From Paracidovorax wautersii (GTDB taxonomy: Bacteria; Pseudomonadota; Gammaproteobacteria; Burkholderiales; Burkholderiaceae_C), in assembly GCF_900113035.1 (NCBI RefSeq), contig NZ_FONX01000024.1:1-56152 (forward strand): DNA of 56,152 bases, written 5' to 3'. The notes beneath the pieces are model-generated. The model had not been told where the DNA came from, did no database searches, and saw only the letters and a list, made by a program, of their open reading frames with translations. The position numbers were made by a program, and so were the translations under genes. Positions 8,106-16,750 of this stretch are shown one piece after another. The stretch's first letter is position 1, and each line of letters opens with the position of its first letter.

Positions 8106-9908
8106 ATGAATTTTTCCCATTGGCCCCTGGCCCGGCGCCTTGCGCTGGCATTCGGTGGCGTCATCGCCATCTTTCTGGCCGTCATCCTGGTGGCCATGGC
8201 CAGCCAGGCGCGGCTCACCCGCGCCCAGGCCATGAACGTCCACACCTCCAAGGTGCTAGGCGTGGGCGAGCAGATGCTGCTGGCCATGGTGAACATGGAG
8301 ACCGGCACCCGCGGCTTCGCGCTGACCGGCAGGCCGGGCTTTCTGGAGCCCTGGACGCAGGGCCAGCAGAGCTTCGATGCCGCCCTGAAGGAGGCGCGCT
8401 CGCTGACGGTGGACAACGCCGAGCAGCAGCGCCGCCTCGAATCCATGGGTGAGGCGGCCTCGCGCTTCAAGGAAGTCGCGCTGGCAACGCAGGCGCTGCG
8501 CCGCCAGGTGGACGCGGGCAGCGCCACGCTGGACGCGCTCTCCGACGATGTGCGCCGCGCCCGCGGCAAGGAGGCCATGGACGGCTTCCGCGCCGTGCAG
8601 GCCGAATTCATGGGCACCGAAGAGCGGCTGCAGGCCGAGCGCGAAGCCGCGGCCCAGCGCGCGGCCGACACCGCCTTCTGGCTGGAAATGGGCGGCTCCG
8701 CGCTGGCCCTGGTGATGGCGGTGATCCTGGGCACCTGGGTCACGCGCTCCATCACCCGCCCGGTGGCGCAGGCCGTGGCCGTGGCCAAGGCCGTGGCGGC
8801 CGGCGACCTGACGGTGCGCATCGATTCGCAGTCGCGTGACGAAGTGGGCGTGCTGCTGCAGGCGCTGCGCGAGATGAACACCTCGCTCGTGAACGTGGTC
8901 TCGCGCGTTCGCATCGGCAGCGAGGCCGTGGCCTCGGCCAGCACGCAGATCGCCCAGGGCAACTCCGACCTGTCCGGCCGCACCGAAAGCCAGGCCAGCG
9001 CGCTGGAGCAGACGGCGGCTTCCATGGAAGAGCTGGGCTCCACCGTGCAGCAGAACGCCGACAACGCCCGCCAGGCCAACCAGCTGGCCCAGGCCGCCAG
9101 CGGCGTGGCCGAGCAGGGCGGCGTGGTGGTGGCGCAGGTGGTGGACACCATGAAGGGCATCACCGACAGCTCGCGCAAGATCAGCGACATCATCTCGGTG
9201 ATCGACGGCATCGCCTTCCAGACCAACATCCTGGCGCTCAATGCGGCGGTGGAAGCCGCCCGCGCGGGTGAGCAGGGCCGGGGCTTCGCCGTGGTCGCAT
9301 CGGAAGTGCGCAGCCTGGCCGGCCGCTCGGCCGACGCCGCCAAGGAGATCAAGCAGCTCATCACCGACAGCGTCGCGCGGGTGGAGTCCGGCGCGCAGCT
9401 GGCCGACCAGGCCGGCAGCACCATGACCGAAGTCGTCGCCAGCATCCGCCGCGTGACCGACCTGATGGGCGAGATCAGCGCGGCCAGCAGCGAGCAGAGC
9501 TCCGGCGTCAGCCAGGTGGGCGAGGCCGTGACCGAGATGGACCAGAGCACGCAGCAGAACGCCGCCCTGGTCGAGGAAATGGCAGCCGCCGCGGCCAGCC
9601 TGAACAGCCAGGCGCAGGATCTGGTGCAGTCGGTGAGCCTGTTCCAGTTGGGCACCGGTACGGCCGCTGCCGGGCAGCCCGGGGCCTTGCGCAGCCCCGC
9701 GCCACGCAGTGCGATGGCGATGGCGCCGAAGAAGGCGGCTGCGCCCACCATCGCGGCATCGTCCACTCCCGCCCTGGCCCCGGCGCACCAGGCGGCCAGG
9801 CCGGCACCGGCACCCCGGCCGCGCGCCGCGCAGCCGCTGCGCACGGCGCTTGCCGGCGCGGGTGCGGGAGCCGCCTCGAAAGCCGAGGGCGACTGGGAGT
9901 CGTTCTGA
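8106..9908 (+). CDS. Methyl-accepting chemotaxis protein with CHASE3-type sensor
   Basis: A chemoreceptor of 600 residues. In order: a membrane helix (about 11-31), a periplasmic CHASE3-like helical sensor (about 40-185, with [10 protein letters not shown]), a second membrane helix (about 190-212), HAMP (about 213-265), and a long signalling coiled coil. The conserved tip ([21 protein letters not shown]) lies near residues 367-390. After an Ala/Pro-rich linker the protein ends in DWESF. This fits the WxxF tether that recruits CheR/CheB in receptors such as Tar (NWETF), so active adaptation is likely. The start at 8106 has AGGAG upstream. The ligand is unknown. The gene lies between the A2M and PBP1C genes, which are adjacent in E. 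coli. Confidence 0.93.
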   Translation: MNFSHWPLARRLALAFGGVIAIFLAVILVAMASQARLTRAQAMNVHTSKVLGVGEQMLLAMVNMETGTRGFALTGRPGFLEPWTQGQQSFDAALKEARSLTVDNAEQQRRLESMGEAASRFKEVALATQALRRQVDAGSATLDALSDDVRRARGKEAMDGFRAVQAEFMGTEERLQAEREAAAQRAADTAFWLEMGGSALALVMAVILGTWVTRSITRPVAQAVAVAKAVAAGDLTVRIDSQSRDEVGVLLQALREMNTSLVNVVSRVRIGSEAVASASTQIAQGNSDLSGRTESQASALEQTAASMEELGSTVQQNADNARQANQLAQAASGVAEQGGVVVAQVVDTMKGITDSSRKISDIISVIDGIAFQTNILALNAAVEAARAGEQGRGFAVVASEVRSLAGRSADAAKEIKQLITDSVARVESGAQLADQAGSTMTEVVASIRRVTDLMGEISAASSEQSSGVSQVGEAVTEMDQSTQQNAALVEEMAAAAASLNSQAQDLVQSVSLFQLGTGTAAAGQPGALRSPAPRSAMAMAPKKAAAPTIAASSTPALAPAHQAARPAPAPRPRAAQPLRTALAGAGAGAASKAEGDWESF

Positions 9909-9960
9909 CGCTGCGGGGCAAGCGGGCGCGCAGGCAGCGCGGTGGTAGCCTGCGGCCTGC

Positions 9961-12435
9961 ATGATCCGCCGCCCCATTCTTTCTTCATTCCGCGCGCTGG
10001 CGGGCCGCCTGGCTCAGCGCTTTTTCACGGATAGCCCGGCGCCACGCCTTCTTGCACGGAAGGCGTGGCGTTCTGCCATGGGCGCGGCGGTGGCGGTGGC
10101 CGCGCCCTGCGGCATCGCGCTGCTGGCGGCCGGCCCGCAGCCCGCTCTGGCCCTGCCCACGCCCGCCGAGGTGCGCGCGGACTTCCGCTCTTCCGACACC
10201 CTGGTGCTCTCGCGCGAGGGCGAGGTGCTGCAGCGCGTGCGCACCGATGCCAGCGTGCGGCGCGGCCAGTGGGTGCCGCTCGCGGACGTGTCGCCCGCGC
10301 TGCGCACGGCGCTGGTGCTGAGCGAGGACAAGCGCTTCTACGAACACAGCGGCGTGGACTGGGCGGCCGTTTCCGCTGCCGCCTGGGGCAATCTCTGGAA
10401 CCAGCGCACGCGCGGCGCCAGCACCATCACCATGCAGCTGGCCGGCCTGCTGGACGGCGACTGGCGCCAGGGCCCGGGCGGGCGCAGCGCGGTGCAGAAG
10501 CTCGGCCAGGCCGTGGCCGCCCAGGTGCTGGACCGGCGCTGGCGCAAGGACCAGATCCTGGAGGCCTACCTGAACCTGGTGCCGTTCCGCGGCGAGATTG
10601 TCGGCATCGACGCGCTCTCGCGCACGCTCTTCGGCAAGGCGCCGCACGGGCTCGATCTGCGCGAGGCGGCGGTGGCCGCGGCGCTGGTGCGCGCGCCCAA
10701 CGCCCGGCCCGCGCTGGTGGCGCAGCGCGCCTGCGGAGTGCTGCAGGCCATGCAGCCGCGCGAGGGCAGCGGCAAGGGGGGCGACAAAGGGGGCGACAAG
10801 GGGGGCGACAAGGGCGGCGCTGCCGCCGAATGCGATGCGCTGGACCTCTTCACCACCGCCGCACTGCAGCGCCGCGCGTTCGACGCAACCGAAGGCATCG
10901 CGCCGCATTTCGCCCGGCAGGCGCTGCGCGGCCAGGGCGGTGGCGACGCCGCCGCCGGCCCGCCGCCCGAGCGCGTGGCCACCACGCTCAGCGCGCCGCT
11001 GCAGCGCATGGCCCTGCAGTCGCTCACCCAGCACCTGCGCGAGCTGCGCGGCCGCAACGTGGAGGACGGCGCCATCGTGGTGCTGGACAACGCCAGCGGC
11101 GAGGTGCTGGCCTGGGTGGGGTCGTCGGGCACGCTCAGCCGCGCGGGCGAGGTGGACGGCGTGCTCGCGCTGCGCCAGCCCGGCTCCACGCTCAAGCCCT
11201 TTCTCTATGGCGAGGCCTTCGCCGAGCGGCGGCTCACGGCTGCATCGCTGGTCGATGACGCGCCGGCCAACATCCCCACGGCGAGCGGCCTCTACATTCC
11301 GCAGAACTACGACCGGCGCTTCAAGGGCTGGGTGTCGGCGCGCACGGCGCTGGCCGCCTCGCTGAACGTGCCGGCCGTGCGCACGCTGGTCATGGTCACG
11401 CCCGATGCCTTCTTCGCCCAGCTGCGGGCGCTGGGCCTGCCGCTGCGCGAATCGGGCGGCTACTACGGCTACAGCCTGGCGCTGGGCAGCGCCGAGGTGC
11501 CGCTGCTGCAGCTGGCCAACGCCTACCGCGCCCTGGCCCAGGGCGGGCGCTACAGCCCGGTGCGCTGGCTGCCGCGCGTGCCCGGCGAGCCGCCCGCGCC
11601 CGTGCAGGCGCTGGACGCGCGCGCCGCCTTCATCGTGGGCGACATCCTCTCCGACGCCAACGCCCGCACCCGCACCTTCGGCACCGACAGCGTGCTGGGC
11701 ACGCGCTTCTGGACGGCGGTGAAGACCGGCACCAGCAAGGACATGCGCGACAACTGGGCCATCGGCTGGTCGCAGCGCTACACCGTGGGCGTGTGGGTGG
11801 GCAACGCCAGCGGCGCGCCCATGCACGAGGTGAGCGGCACCAGCGGCGCAGCGCCCATCTGGGCCGAGGTGATGGGCTGGCTGCACCGCGCCACGCCCAG
11901 CCGCGCGCCCAAGCCGCCCGCCGGCCTGGTGCAGGCGGCGGTGCGCTACGGCCCGCAGCCGGGCGCGGCCGGCACGCCGCTGGAAAGCGCCCGGCAGGAA
12001 TGGTTTCTGGCGGGCACGCAGCAAAGCCAGTTTGCTATCGATACGGTAGCTAATGGCGACGCATCCATGCGCGCTGCAGCCCCTTCGGGCACGCAAGGCC
12101 GCACCGCCGGGGCCGCTGCGGGCGACGGTGACGGCGGGGGCCCGCAGGCGCCGCGCCCGCGCATCCTGGCGCCCGCGCCGGGCACCATCATCGCGCTCGA
12201 CCCCGACATTCCGCCGGACCACCAGCGCCTGCGCTTCGCGGCCGACGACGTGTCTACCGGCGCCGGCCCGCTGCGCTGGCGCATCGACGGCAAGGTGCAG
12301 GGGCGGGGTGCGCAGTGGGGCTGGCTGCCCTGGCCGGGCCGGCATCGGGTGGAGCTGATCGACGCGCGCGGCGCGGTGCTCGACCAAGTGCAGATCGAGG
12401 TGCGCGGAGCCGGGGTGCGCGAGAGTCGTCGCTGA
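9961..12435 (+). CDS. pbpC: Penicillin-binding protein 1C (glycosyltransferase/transpeptidase)
   Basis: A bifunctional class A PBP of 824 residues in the inner membrane. It has a GT51 glycosyltransferase domain with the catalytic Glu122 in SEDKRFYEHSG. The transpeptidase follows, with Ser409 in STLK (409-412), SLN (467-469) and KTG (588-590). The C-terminal BiPBP_C domain (about residues 730-815) is diagnostic for PBP1C. The ATG at 9961 gives a long cytoplasmic lead before the membrane anchor; a later start at 10078 is possible. Oddities are a GGDK-GGDK-GGDK insertion at residues 273-284 and an embedded palindromic repeat in the linker at residues 692-705. Together with the upstream A2M it would form a wall-repair and protease-trap pair. 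Confidence 0.95.
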   Translation: MIRRPILSSFRALAGRLAQRFFTDSPAPRLLARKAWRSAMGAAVAVAAPCGIALLAAGPQPALALPTPAEVRADFRSSDTLVLSREGEVLQRVRTDASVRRGQWVPLADVSPALRTALVLSEDKRFYEHSGVDWAAVSAAAWGNLWNQRTRGASTITMQLAGLLDGDWRQGPGGRSAVQKLGQAVAAQVLDRRWRKDQILEAYLNLVPFRGEIVGIDALSRTLFGKAPHGLDLREAAVAAALVRAPNARPALVAQRACGVLQAMQPREGSGKGGDKGGDKGGDKGGAAAECDALDLFTTAALQRRAFDATEGIAPHFARQALRGQGGGDAAAGPPPERVATTLSAPLQRMALQSLTQHLRELRGRNVEDGAIVVLDNASGEVLAWVGSSGTLSRAGEVDGVLALRQPGSTLKPFLYGEAFAERRLTAASLVDDAPANIPTASGLYIPQNYDRRFKGWVSARTALAASLNVPAVRTLVMVTPDAFFAQLRALGLPLRESGGYYGYSLALGSAEVPLLQLANAYRALAQGGRYSPVRWLPRVPGEPPAPVQALDARAAFIVGDILSDANARTRTFGTDSVLGTRFWTAVKTGTSKDMRDNWAIGWSQRYTVGVWVGNASGAPMHEVSGTSGAAPIWAEVMGWLHRATPSRAPKPPAGLVQAAVRYGPQPGAAGTPLESARQEWFLAGTQQSQFAIDTVANGDASMRAAAPSGTQGRTAGAAAGDGDGGGPQAPRPRILAPAPGTIIALDPDIPPDHQRLRFAADDVSTGAGPLRWRIDGKVQGRGAQWGWLPWPGRHRVELIDARGAVLDQVQIEVRGAGVRESRR
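10777..10812 (+). repeat. Three 12-bp tandem repeats coding GGDK x3
   Basis: Three in-frame copies of GGGGGCGACAA(A/G) encode GGDKGGDKGGDK in pbpC, between the glycosyltransferase and transpeptidase domains. A run of near-identical 12-mers is prone to slippage and should vary in copy number between strains without frameshift. Confidence 0.85.
12034..12077 (-). repeat. Composite hairpin + 17-mer palindrome, copy b (inside pbpC)
   Basis: Read on the minus strand: a GC-rich imperfect hairpin (GCGCGCAT near 12072 against ATGCGTCGC), the spacer ATTA, then the 17-mer GCTACCGTATCGATAGC (12050-12034). It is the only copy in the opposite orientation. It is translated in frame as AIDTVANGDASM (residues 692-703) in the poorly conserved linker before the C-terminal domain. 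Confidence 0.5.
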
Positions 12436-12562
12436 GACGGCGGGCTGCCGCCGCGCAGCCTACACTCCCCGTCCCGCCGGCGGAGCGAGCCGATCCGCAC
12501 GCACCGCCACGGCCCTGCCGCTTTCTTGCCCCCGCGCTTCGCTTCGTCCCGCACCGCCTTTC

Positions 12563-13423
12563 ATGCCTACCGCCGCTCCCCTGCTTTTCGTGTTCATCTG
12601 GTCCACCGGTTTTCTGGTGGGGCGCGGCGTGGCACCGCATGCCGATCCGTTCTGGTTCCTGTCGATGCGCTTCGGCGGCGTGGCGCTGGTGTTCATCGCC
12701 GTGGCGCTGTGGGCGCGCGTGGCGTGGCCGCGCGGCGCCAAGCGCATTGGCATGCAGCTGCTGGCCGGCGCGCTGATGAACGGGCTCTACGTAGGCCCGA
12801 GCTGGTGGGCGATGTCGCAGGGGCTGCCGGCCGGCGTCATGGCGCTCATCGGTTCGCTGCAGCCGCTGCTCACGGCGCTGATCGCGGTCGCGGTGCTGGG
12901 CAAGCGCCTGGCCCGCGCCACCTGGTGGGGGCTGGCGCTGGGCTTCAGCGGCGTCACGCTGGTGCTGCTGCCGCGCCTGCAGGACACCAGCGCGGCCGGC
13001 CTCTCGCTGCCCGTGGTGCTGGTGGGGGCGGGCGGCATCCTGGCGCTCACGCTCGGCTCGATGGTGCAGAAGTCGCCCTGGGCCGCGGGCGATCTGCGCA
13101 GCGCCGGCGCGCTGCAGAACCTGGGCGCCGTGCTGGTGCTGCTGCCCATGGCGCTGTGGCTGGGCGAGCCGCGCTGGGACCATGCGCCGCTGCTCTGGGG
13201 CTATCTGGCCTATTCGGTGCTGGTGCTGTCCATCGGCGGCGCCACGCTGCTGATCTGGCTCATGCGCCGCGGCGAGGCCACGCGCACCACCGCGCTGCTG
13301 CTGGGCGTGCCGCCCTTGTCGGCCCTGCAGGCCTGGCTGATCTTCGGCGAGCGGCTCTCGCCCGTGCAACTGCTGGGCTTCGTGGTGGCGATCGCGGGCG
13401 TGGCGCTGGCGCGCCGCCGCTGA
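12563..13423 (+). CDS. EamA/DMT-superfamily transporter
   Basis: A 286-residue inner-membrane protein with about ten hydrophobic helices arranged as two EamA repeats (about 1-135 and 145-284). The opening FIWSTGFLVGRGVAP and the second-repeat end LLGFVVAIAGVALARRR are typical of drug/metabolite exporters. The substrate cannot be inferred. It is preceded by a 127-bp gap after pbpC and followed by lldD on the same strand, but 135 bp apart, so an operon with either is uncertain. Confidence 0.88.
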   Translation: MPTAAPLLFVFIWSTGFLVGRGVAPHADPFWFLSMRFGGVALVFIAVALWARVAWPRGAKRIGMQLLAGALMNGLYVGPSWWAMSQGLPAGVMALIGSLQPLLTALIAVAVLGKRLARATWWGLALGFSGVTLVLLPRLQDTSAAGLSLPVVLVGAGGILALTLGSMVQKSPWAAGDLRSAGALQNLGAVLVLLPMALWLGEPRWDHAPLLWGYLAYSVLVLSIGGATLLIWLMRRGEATRTTALLLGVPPLSALQAWLIFGERLSPVQLLGFVVAIAGVALARRR

Positions 13424-13495
13424 GGCTGCGCCAGCGGCGTCCCACGGGGCCGGCTGCAGAAATTTCACGCGCCAGGCAAAAGCCTTCACGCACTG

Positions 13496-13517
13496 CCGCA
13501 CGGGTGCGGGCTACGAT
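13496..13517 (+). promoter_or_regulatory. Palindrome and -10-like site upstream of lldD
   Basis: A perfect palindrome CCGCAC-GG-GTGCGG (13496-13509) is followed at once by TACGAT (13512-13517), a plausible -10 hexamer 42 bp before the lldD start. I see no good -35. The placement suits an operator, for example for a lactate-responsive GntR-type regulator, but no regulator gene is present and the assignment is tentative. Confidence 0.3.
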
Positions 13518-13558
13518 CGTTCATCGATTGCCAGCCCCTCTTTTACGGAGATCTTCCC

Positions 13559-14719
13559 GTGCCCGACCTTTCCAAAATCACCACCATCGAAGACCTGCGC
13601 ACCGTGGCCGAGCGCCGCGTGCCGCGTATGTTCTACGACTATGCCGACTCGGGCTCCTGGACCGAAGGCACCTACCGCGCCAACTCCGAGGACTTCCACC
13701 GCATCAAGCTGCGCCAGCGCGTGGCCGTGAACATGGACGGCCGCAGCACCGCCGTGAGCATGGTCGGCACGCCGGCCCGCATGCCGGTGGCCATCGCGCC
13801 CGTGGGCCTCACGGGCATGCAGCATGCCGATGGCGAGATCCACGCTGCGCGCGCTGCCGAGAAGTTCGGCATTCCGTTCACGCTGTCCACCATGAGCATC
13901 TGCTCGATCGAGGACATCGCCGAGCACACCAGCTCGCCCTTCTGGTTCCAGCTCTACATGATGCGCGACCGCGATGCCATGGCCCGCATGATCCAGCGCG
14001 CCCGCGCCGCCAAGTGCAGCGCGCTGGTGCTCACGCTCGACCTGCAGGTGATCGGCCAGCGCCACAAGGACATCAAGAACGGCCTGTCGGCGCCGCCGCG
14101 CCCCACGCTCAAGAACATCGTCAACCTGATGACCAAGCCGTACTGGTGCCTGGGCATGGCCGGCACGCGCCGCCACACCTTCCGCAACCTGGTGGGCCAC
14201 GTCAAGGGCGTGACCGACATGCGCTCGCTCTCGGCCTGGACCAACGAGCAGTTCGACCCGCGCCTGTCGTGGGCCGACGTGGCCTGGGTCAAGGAGCAGT
14301 GGGGCGGCAAGCTGATCCTCAAGGGCATCATGGATGCCGAGGACGCGCGCCTGGCCGTGGCCTCCGGCGCCGACGCCATCGTGGTCAGCAACCACGGCGG
14401 CCGGCAGCTGGACGGCGCGCCTTCGTCGATCGCCGCGCTGCCCGCCATCGTGGCCGAGGTGGGCTCGCAGATCGAGGTGTGGATGGACGGCGGCATCCGC
14501 TCCGGCCAGGACGTGCTCAAGGCCTGGGCCCTGGGCGCGCGCGGCACCATGATCGGCCGCGCCATGGTCTATGGCCTGGGCGCCTACGGCGAAGCCGGCG
14601 TGACCCGCGCGCTGCAGCTCATCCACAAGGAGCTGGACGTGACCATGGCCTTCTGCGGCCACACCAACATCCAGAACGTGGACCGGCACATCCTGATCCC
14701 GGGCACCTACCCGGTCTGA
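13559..14719 (+). CDS. lldD: FMN-dependent L-lactate dehydrogenase
   Basis: Oxidises L-lactate to pyruvate and passes electrons to the respiratory chain at the membrane. The protein has 386 residues, a normal length for LldD. It opens with the family pattern of an N-terminal helix before MFYDYADSGSWTE. The catalytic base His279 and Arg282 are in SNHGGRQLDG; the phosphate-binding DGGIRSGQDVLKAWALGA follows. The start is GTG at 13559, with a GGAG Shine-Dalgarno (ACGGAGATC) upstream. Other alpha-hydroxy-acid oxidases share the fold, but the overall pattern fits lactate dehydrogenase best. It ends 25 bp from the convergent response regulator gene. Confidence 0.9.
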   Translation: MPDLSKITTIEDLRTVAERRVPRMFYDYADSGSWTEGTYRANSEDFHRIKLRQRVAVNMDGRSTAVSMVGTPARMPVAIAPVGLTGMQHADGEIHAARAAEKFGIPFTLSTMSICSIEDIAEHTSSPFWFQLYMMRDRDAMARMIQRARAAKCSALVLTLDLQVIGQRHKDIKNGLSAPPRPTLKNIVNLMTKPYWCLGMAGTRRHTFRNLVGHVKGVTDMRSLSAWTNEQFDPRLSWADVAWVKEQWGGKLILKGIMDAEDARLAVASGADAIVVSNHGGRQLDGAPSSIAALPAIVAEVGSQIEVWMDGGIRSGQDVLKAWALGARGTMIGRAMVYGLGAYGEAGVTRALQLIHKELDVTMAFCGHTNIQNVDRHILIPGTYPV

Positions 14720-14744
14720 GATCCCGCAGGGCCGGCCTCGCCTG

Positions 14745-15629
14745 CTACATCGCCTTGAAGAGGTGGGCGTAGAGCCGGCTCACCGCCAGCCGTTCGGGCC
14801 GCTCGCGCAGCTGCAGGTGCAGCCGGCCCGCCTCGTCGCGCGTGGCGCTGGCGATGGCCGTGGCGCGCACCACCGTGCCGCGGTGGATCTGCCAGAACTG
14901 CTGCGCATCGAGCTGTGCCGCCAGTTCCTTGAGCGGCGTGCGCACCAGGTATTCGTGCTGCGCCGTCAGCACCCGCACGTACTTGTCGGCGGCCTCTAAA
15001 TACACCACGTCCTGCACCGGCACCAGGTGGATCTGCGTGCCCACGCCGGCCTGCAGCAGCTGCAGCGGGGCGGGGACAGGTTCCGGCTGCGCCACCCGGG
15101 CGGCCAGCGGCAGGGCGGTGAGGGCGCGCAGCTGCTCCAGCATGGTCTGCAGCGCGGCGTCGGGCGCCGTATCGGGCGCTGCGGCACTGGCGCTGGCGCT
15201 GGCGGTGGCGGTGGCTTCGGCCGTCGCCGCGCGCCGCGCCAGCACCTCCTGCAGCCGCTGCACCGTGCGCGCCAGCCGCTGCGGCTGCACGGGCTTGAGA
15301 ACGTAGTCGATCGCCTGCGCCTCGAAGGCCCGCACCGCGTACTGGTCGTAGGCGGTGACGAAGACCAGGGCGGGAAAGGGCGGCGCCCCGTCGCCCTGCG
15401 GCCAGGCGTCGGCCAGTTCGTGTGCGGCCTCCAGCCCGTCCAGGCCGGGCATGCGGATGTCGAAGAACAGCACCTCGGGCCGCAGCGCCAGCGCCTCGCG
15501 CACGGCGGAACGGCCGTCGCCCACGGTGGCGGCCAGCTGCAGTTCGGGCCAGGCGCGGGCCAGCTCGCGGCGCAGCGCCTCGGCCAGCAGGGGTTCGTCT
15601 TCGGCGATCAGGGCGCGGGGGGCTGGCAT
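14745..15629 (-). CDS. LytTR-type response regulator
   Basis: A 294-residue regulator of the LytR/AlgR group. The receiver domain (about 1-125) has the acidic pair Glu10/Asp11, phospho-acceptor Asp57 in FFDIRMPGLDG and Lys in YVLKPVQ. An Ala/Ser/Thr-rich linker (about 140-165) comes next, then a LytTR DNA-binding domain (about 190-294). The gene overlaps the upstream kinase gene by 22 bp in the same direction, so the two are translated together and very likely form a pair. Its target genes are unknown; the small membrane protein upstream of the kinase is a possible partner. Confidence 0.92.
   Translation of the reverse strand: MPAPRALIAEDEPLLAEALRRELARAWPELQLAATVGDGRSAVREALALRPEVLFFDIRMPGLDGLEAAHELADAWPQGDGAPPFPALVFVTAYDQYAVRAFEAQAIDYVLKPVQPQRLARTVQRLQEVLARRAATAEATATASASASAAAPDTAPDAALQTMLEQLRALTALPLAARVAQPEPVPAPLQLLQAGVGTQIHLVPVQDVVYLEAADKYVRVLTAQHEYLVRTPLKELAAQLDAQQFWQIHRGTVVRATAIASATRDEAGRLHLQLRERPERLAVSRLYAHLFKAM
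15188..15216 (-). repeat. Hexanucleotide tandem repeat in the response-regulator linker
   Basis: About five imperfect TGGCG(C/G) units encode an alternating Ala/Ser/Thr stretch between the receiver and LytTR domains. Being in multiples of six bases, copy-number change would alter linker length without frameshift. Confidence 0.5.
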
Positions 15630-16732
15630 GGCGGTGTCGGTATCGATGCGGATGTGGAATCCAGGGGAAATACGGCTCGCGCGCAGGTAACGCCTGGGCT
15701 CGATGCTATCAATTCAAGAGTGGCCTGTGCGCCGTGCAGCGTGGCGAGCCGCTCGCGCACCTGCACCAGCCCGAAGCGGCTCGCGCCCTGCGGCGCTGCG
15801 GGCGGCGCGCCGCCCGGGGGCAGGCCGGCGCCATCGTCTTCCACCGTCAGCTCCAGGCGTTCGGGTTCGGCCGGCGTGGCGGGCAGGCGCCGCGCCCGCA
15901 CGGTGATGTGGCCGCCGGCCAGCGTGGGCTCCAGCCCGTGGCGGATGGCGTTCTCCACCAGCGGCTGCAGCAGCAGGGGCGGCACCGGGGCGGCCTGCAG
16001 ATCGGCGGGCAGATCCAGCGTGAACGCCAGGCGCGGGCCCATGCGCACGGCCATCAGCGCCAGGTAGTCGTTGATGCGCGCGAACTCGTCGGCCAGCGGG
16101 TGCCGGGTGGCCCGCGATGCGCCCAGGGTGGCGCGCAGGTAGTCGATGAGGTGGTCCAGCATGGCCTGGGCGCGTTCGGGGTCGGACGCCACCAGCACGC
16201 GCAGGTTGGCCAGCGTGTTGAACAGCATGTGCGGCTCCAGCTGCGACTGCAGCAGCGCCAGCCGCGCCTCGGCCGCGTCGCGCTGGGCCTGCGCCACGCT
16301 GGCGGTGAGAAAGCGCGACTTGCCCTGGCTGTAGAAGAAGAACGAGATCACCACGCTGGCGACGACGGTGATGACCAGGGACGAGCTGAGCGCGAACGGC
16401 GAGGTGAAGCTGGCCAGCTGCAGCGGCAGGCCGCTGTACCAGTTGCCCAGCGCCATGCCGGTGCAGTAGCCGAATGCCGAGCCGGCCGCCACCACCAGCC
16501 AGCCCTTGAACCCGTGCCAGCCCTGAGGCCAGGGCGTATCTTGATGGCGCGAGAACCAGAGCCGGCCCAGGTCGATGCTGATCCAGCTGAAGAAGCCGAT
16601 GCCCAGCGCATGCGCGAGGTTGTCGTCCAGCCGGCCGTTGCCGGCGAGGGTGAGCGACGTGGCGATGGCGATGGAGAACGCGGCGACCAGCAGGCCGTGG
16701 CGGATGAGGTCGTGCAGGACTCGGTGGCTCAT
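15608..16732 (-). CDS. LytS/YehU-type sensor histidine kinase
   Basis: A 374-residue membrane kinase. Four to five hydrophobic helices fill residues 12-135. A short coiled coil leads to the His_kinase motif, with His168 in QLEPHMLFNTL. The ATP-binding domain has Asn261 in PLVENAIRHGLEP and the DDGAGLPPGG loop. There is no separate extracytoplasmic sensor, so it probably senses something in or at the membrane. The 22-bp overlap with the LytTR regulator marks a cognate pair. Near the C-terminus, residues 338-346 are encoded by an AT-rich palindromic repeat that includes the rare codon ATA, unlike the rest of the gene. Confidence 0.92.
   Translation of the reverse strand: MSHRVLHDLIRHGLLVAAFSIAIATSLTLAGNGRLDDNLAHALGIGFFSWISIDLGRLWFSRHQDTPWPQGWHGFKGWLVVAAGSAFGYCTGMALGNWYSGLPLQLASFTSPFALSSSLVITVVASVVISFFFYSQGKSRFLTASVAQAQRDAAEARLALLQSQLEPHMLFNTLANLRVLVASDPERAQAMLDHLIDYLRATLGASRATRHPLADEFARINDYLALMAVRMGPRLAFTLDLPADLQAAPVPPLLLQPLVENAIRHGLEPTLAGGHITVRARRLPATPAEPERLELTVEDDGAGLPPGGAPPAAPQGASRFGLVQVRERLATLHGAQATLELIASSPGVTCARAVFPLDSTSASIPTPPCQPPAP
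15675..15721 (+). repeat. Composite hairpin + 17-mer palindrome, copy c (inside histidine kinase)
   Basis: A GC-rich imperfect hairpin (GCGCAGG near 15681 against CGCCTGGGC near 15691) is followed by CGAT and the 17-mer GCTATCAATTCAAGAGT (15705-15721). The left 13 bases match copy a exactly; the right arm is decayed. It is antisense to the kinase gene, where it is read as TLELIASSPG without disturbing the frame. Confidence 0.6.
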
Positions 16733-16750
16733 GGGGCGTGGGTTCCAGGT

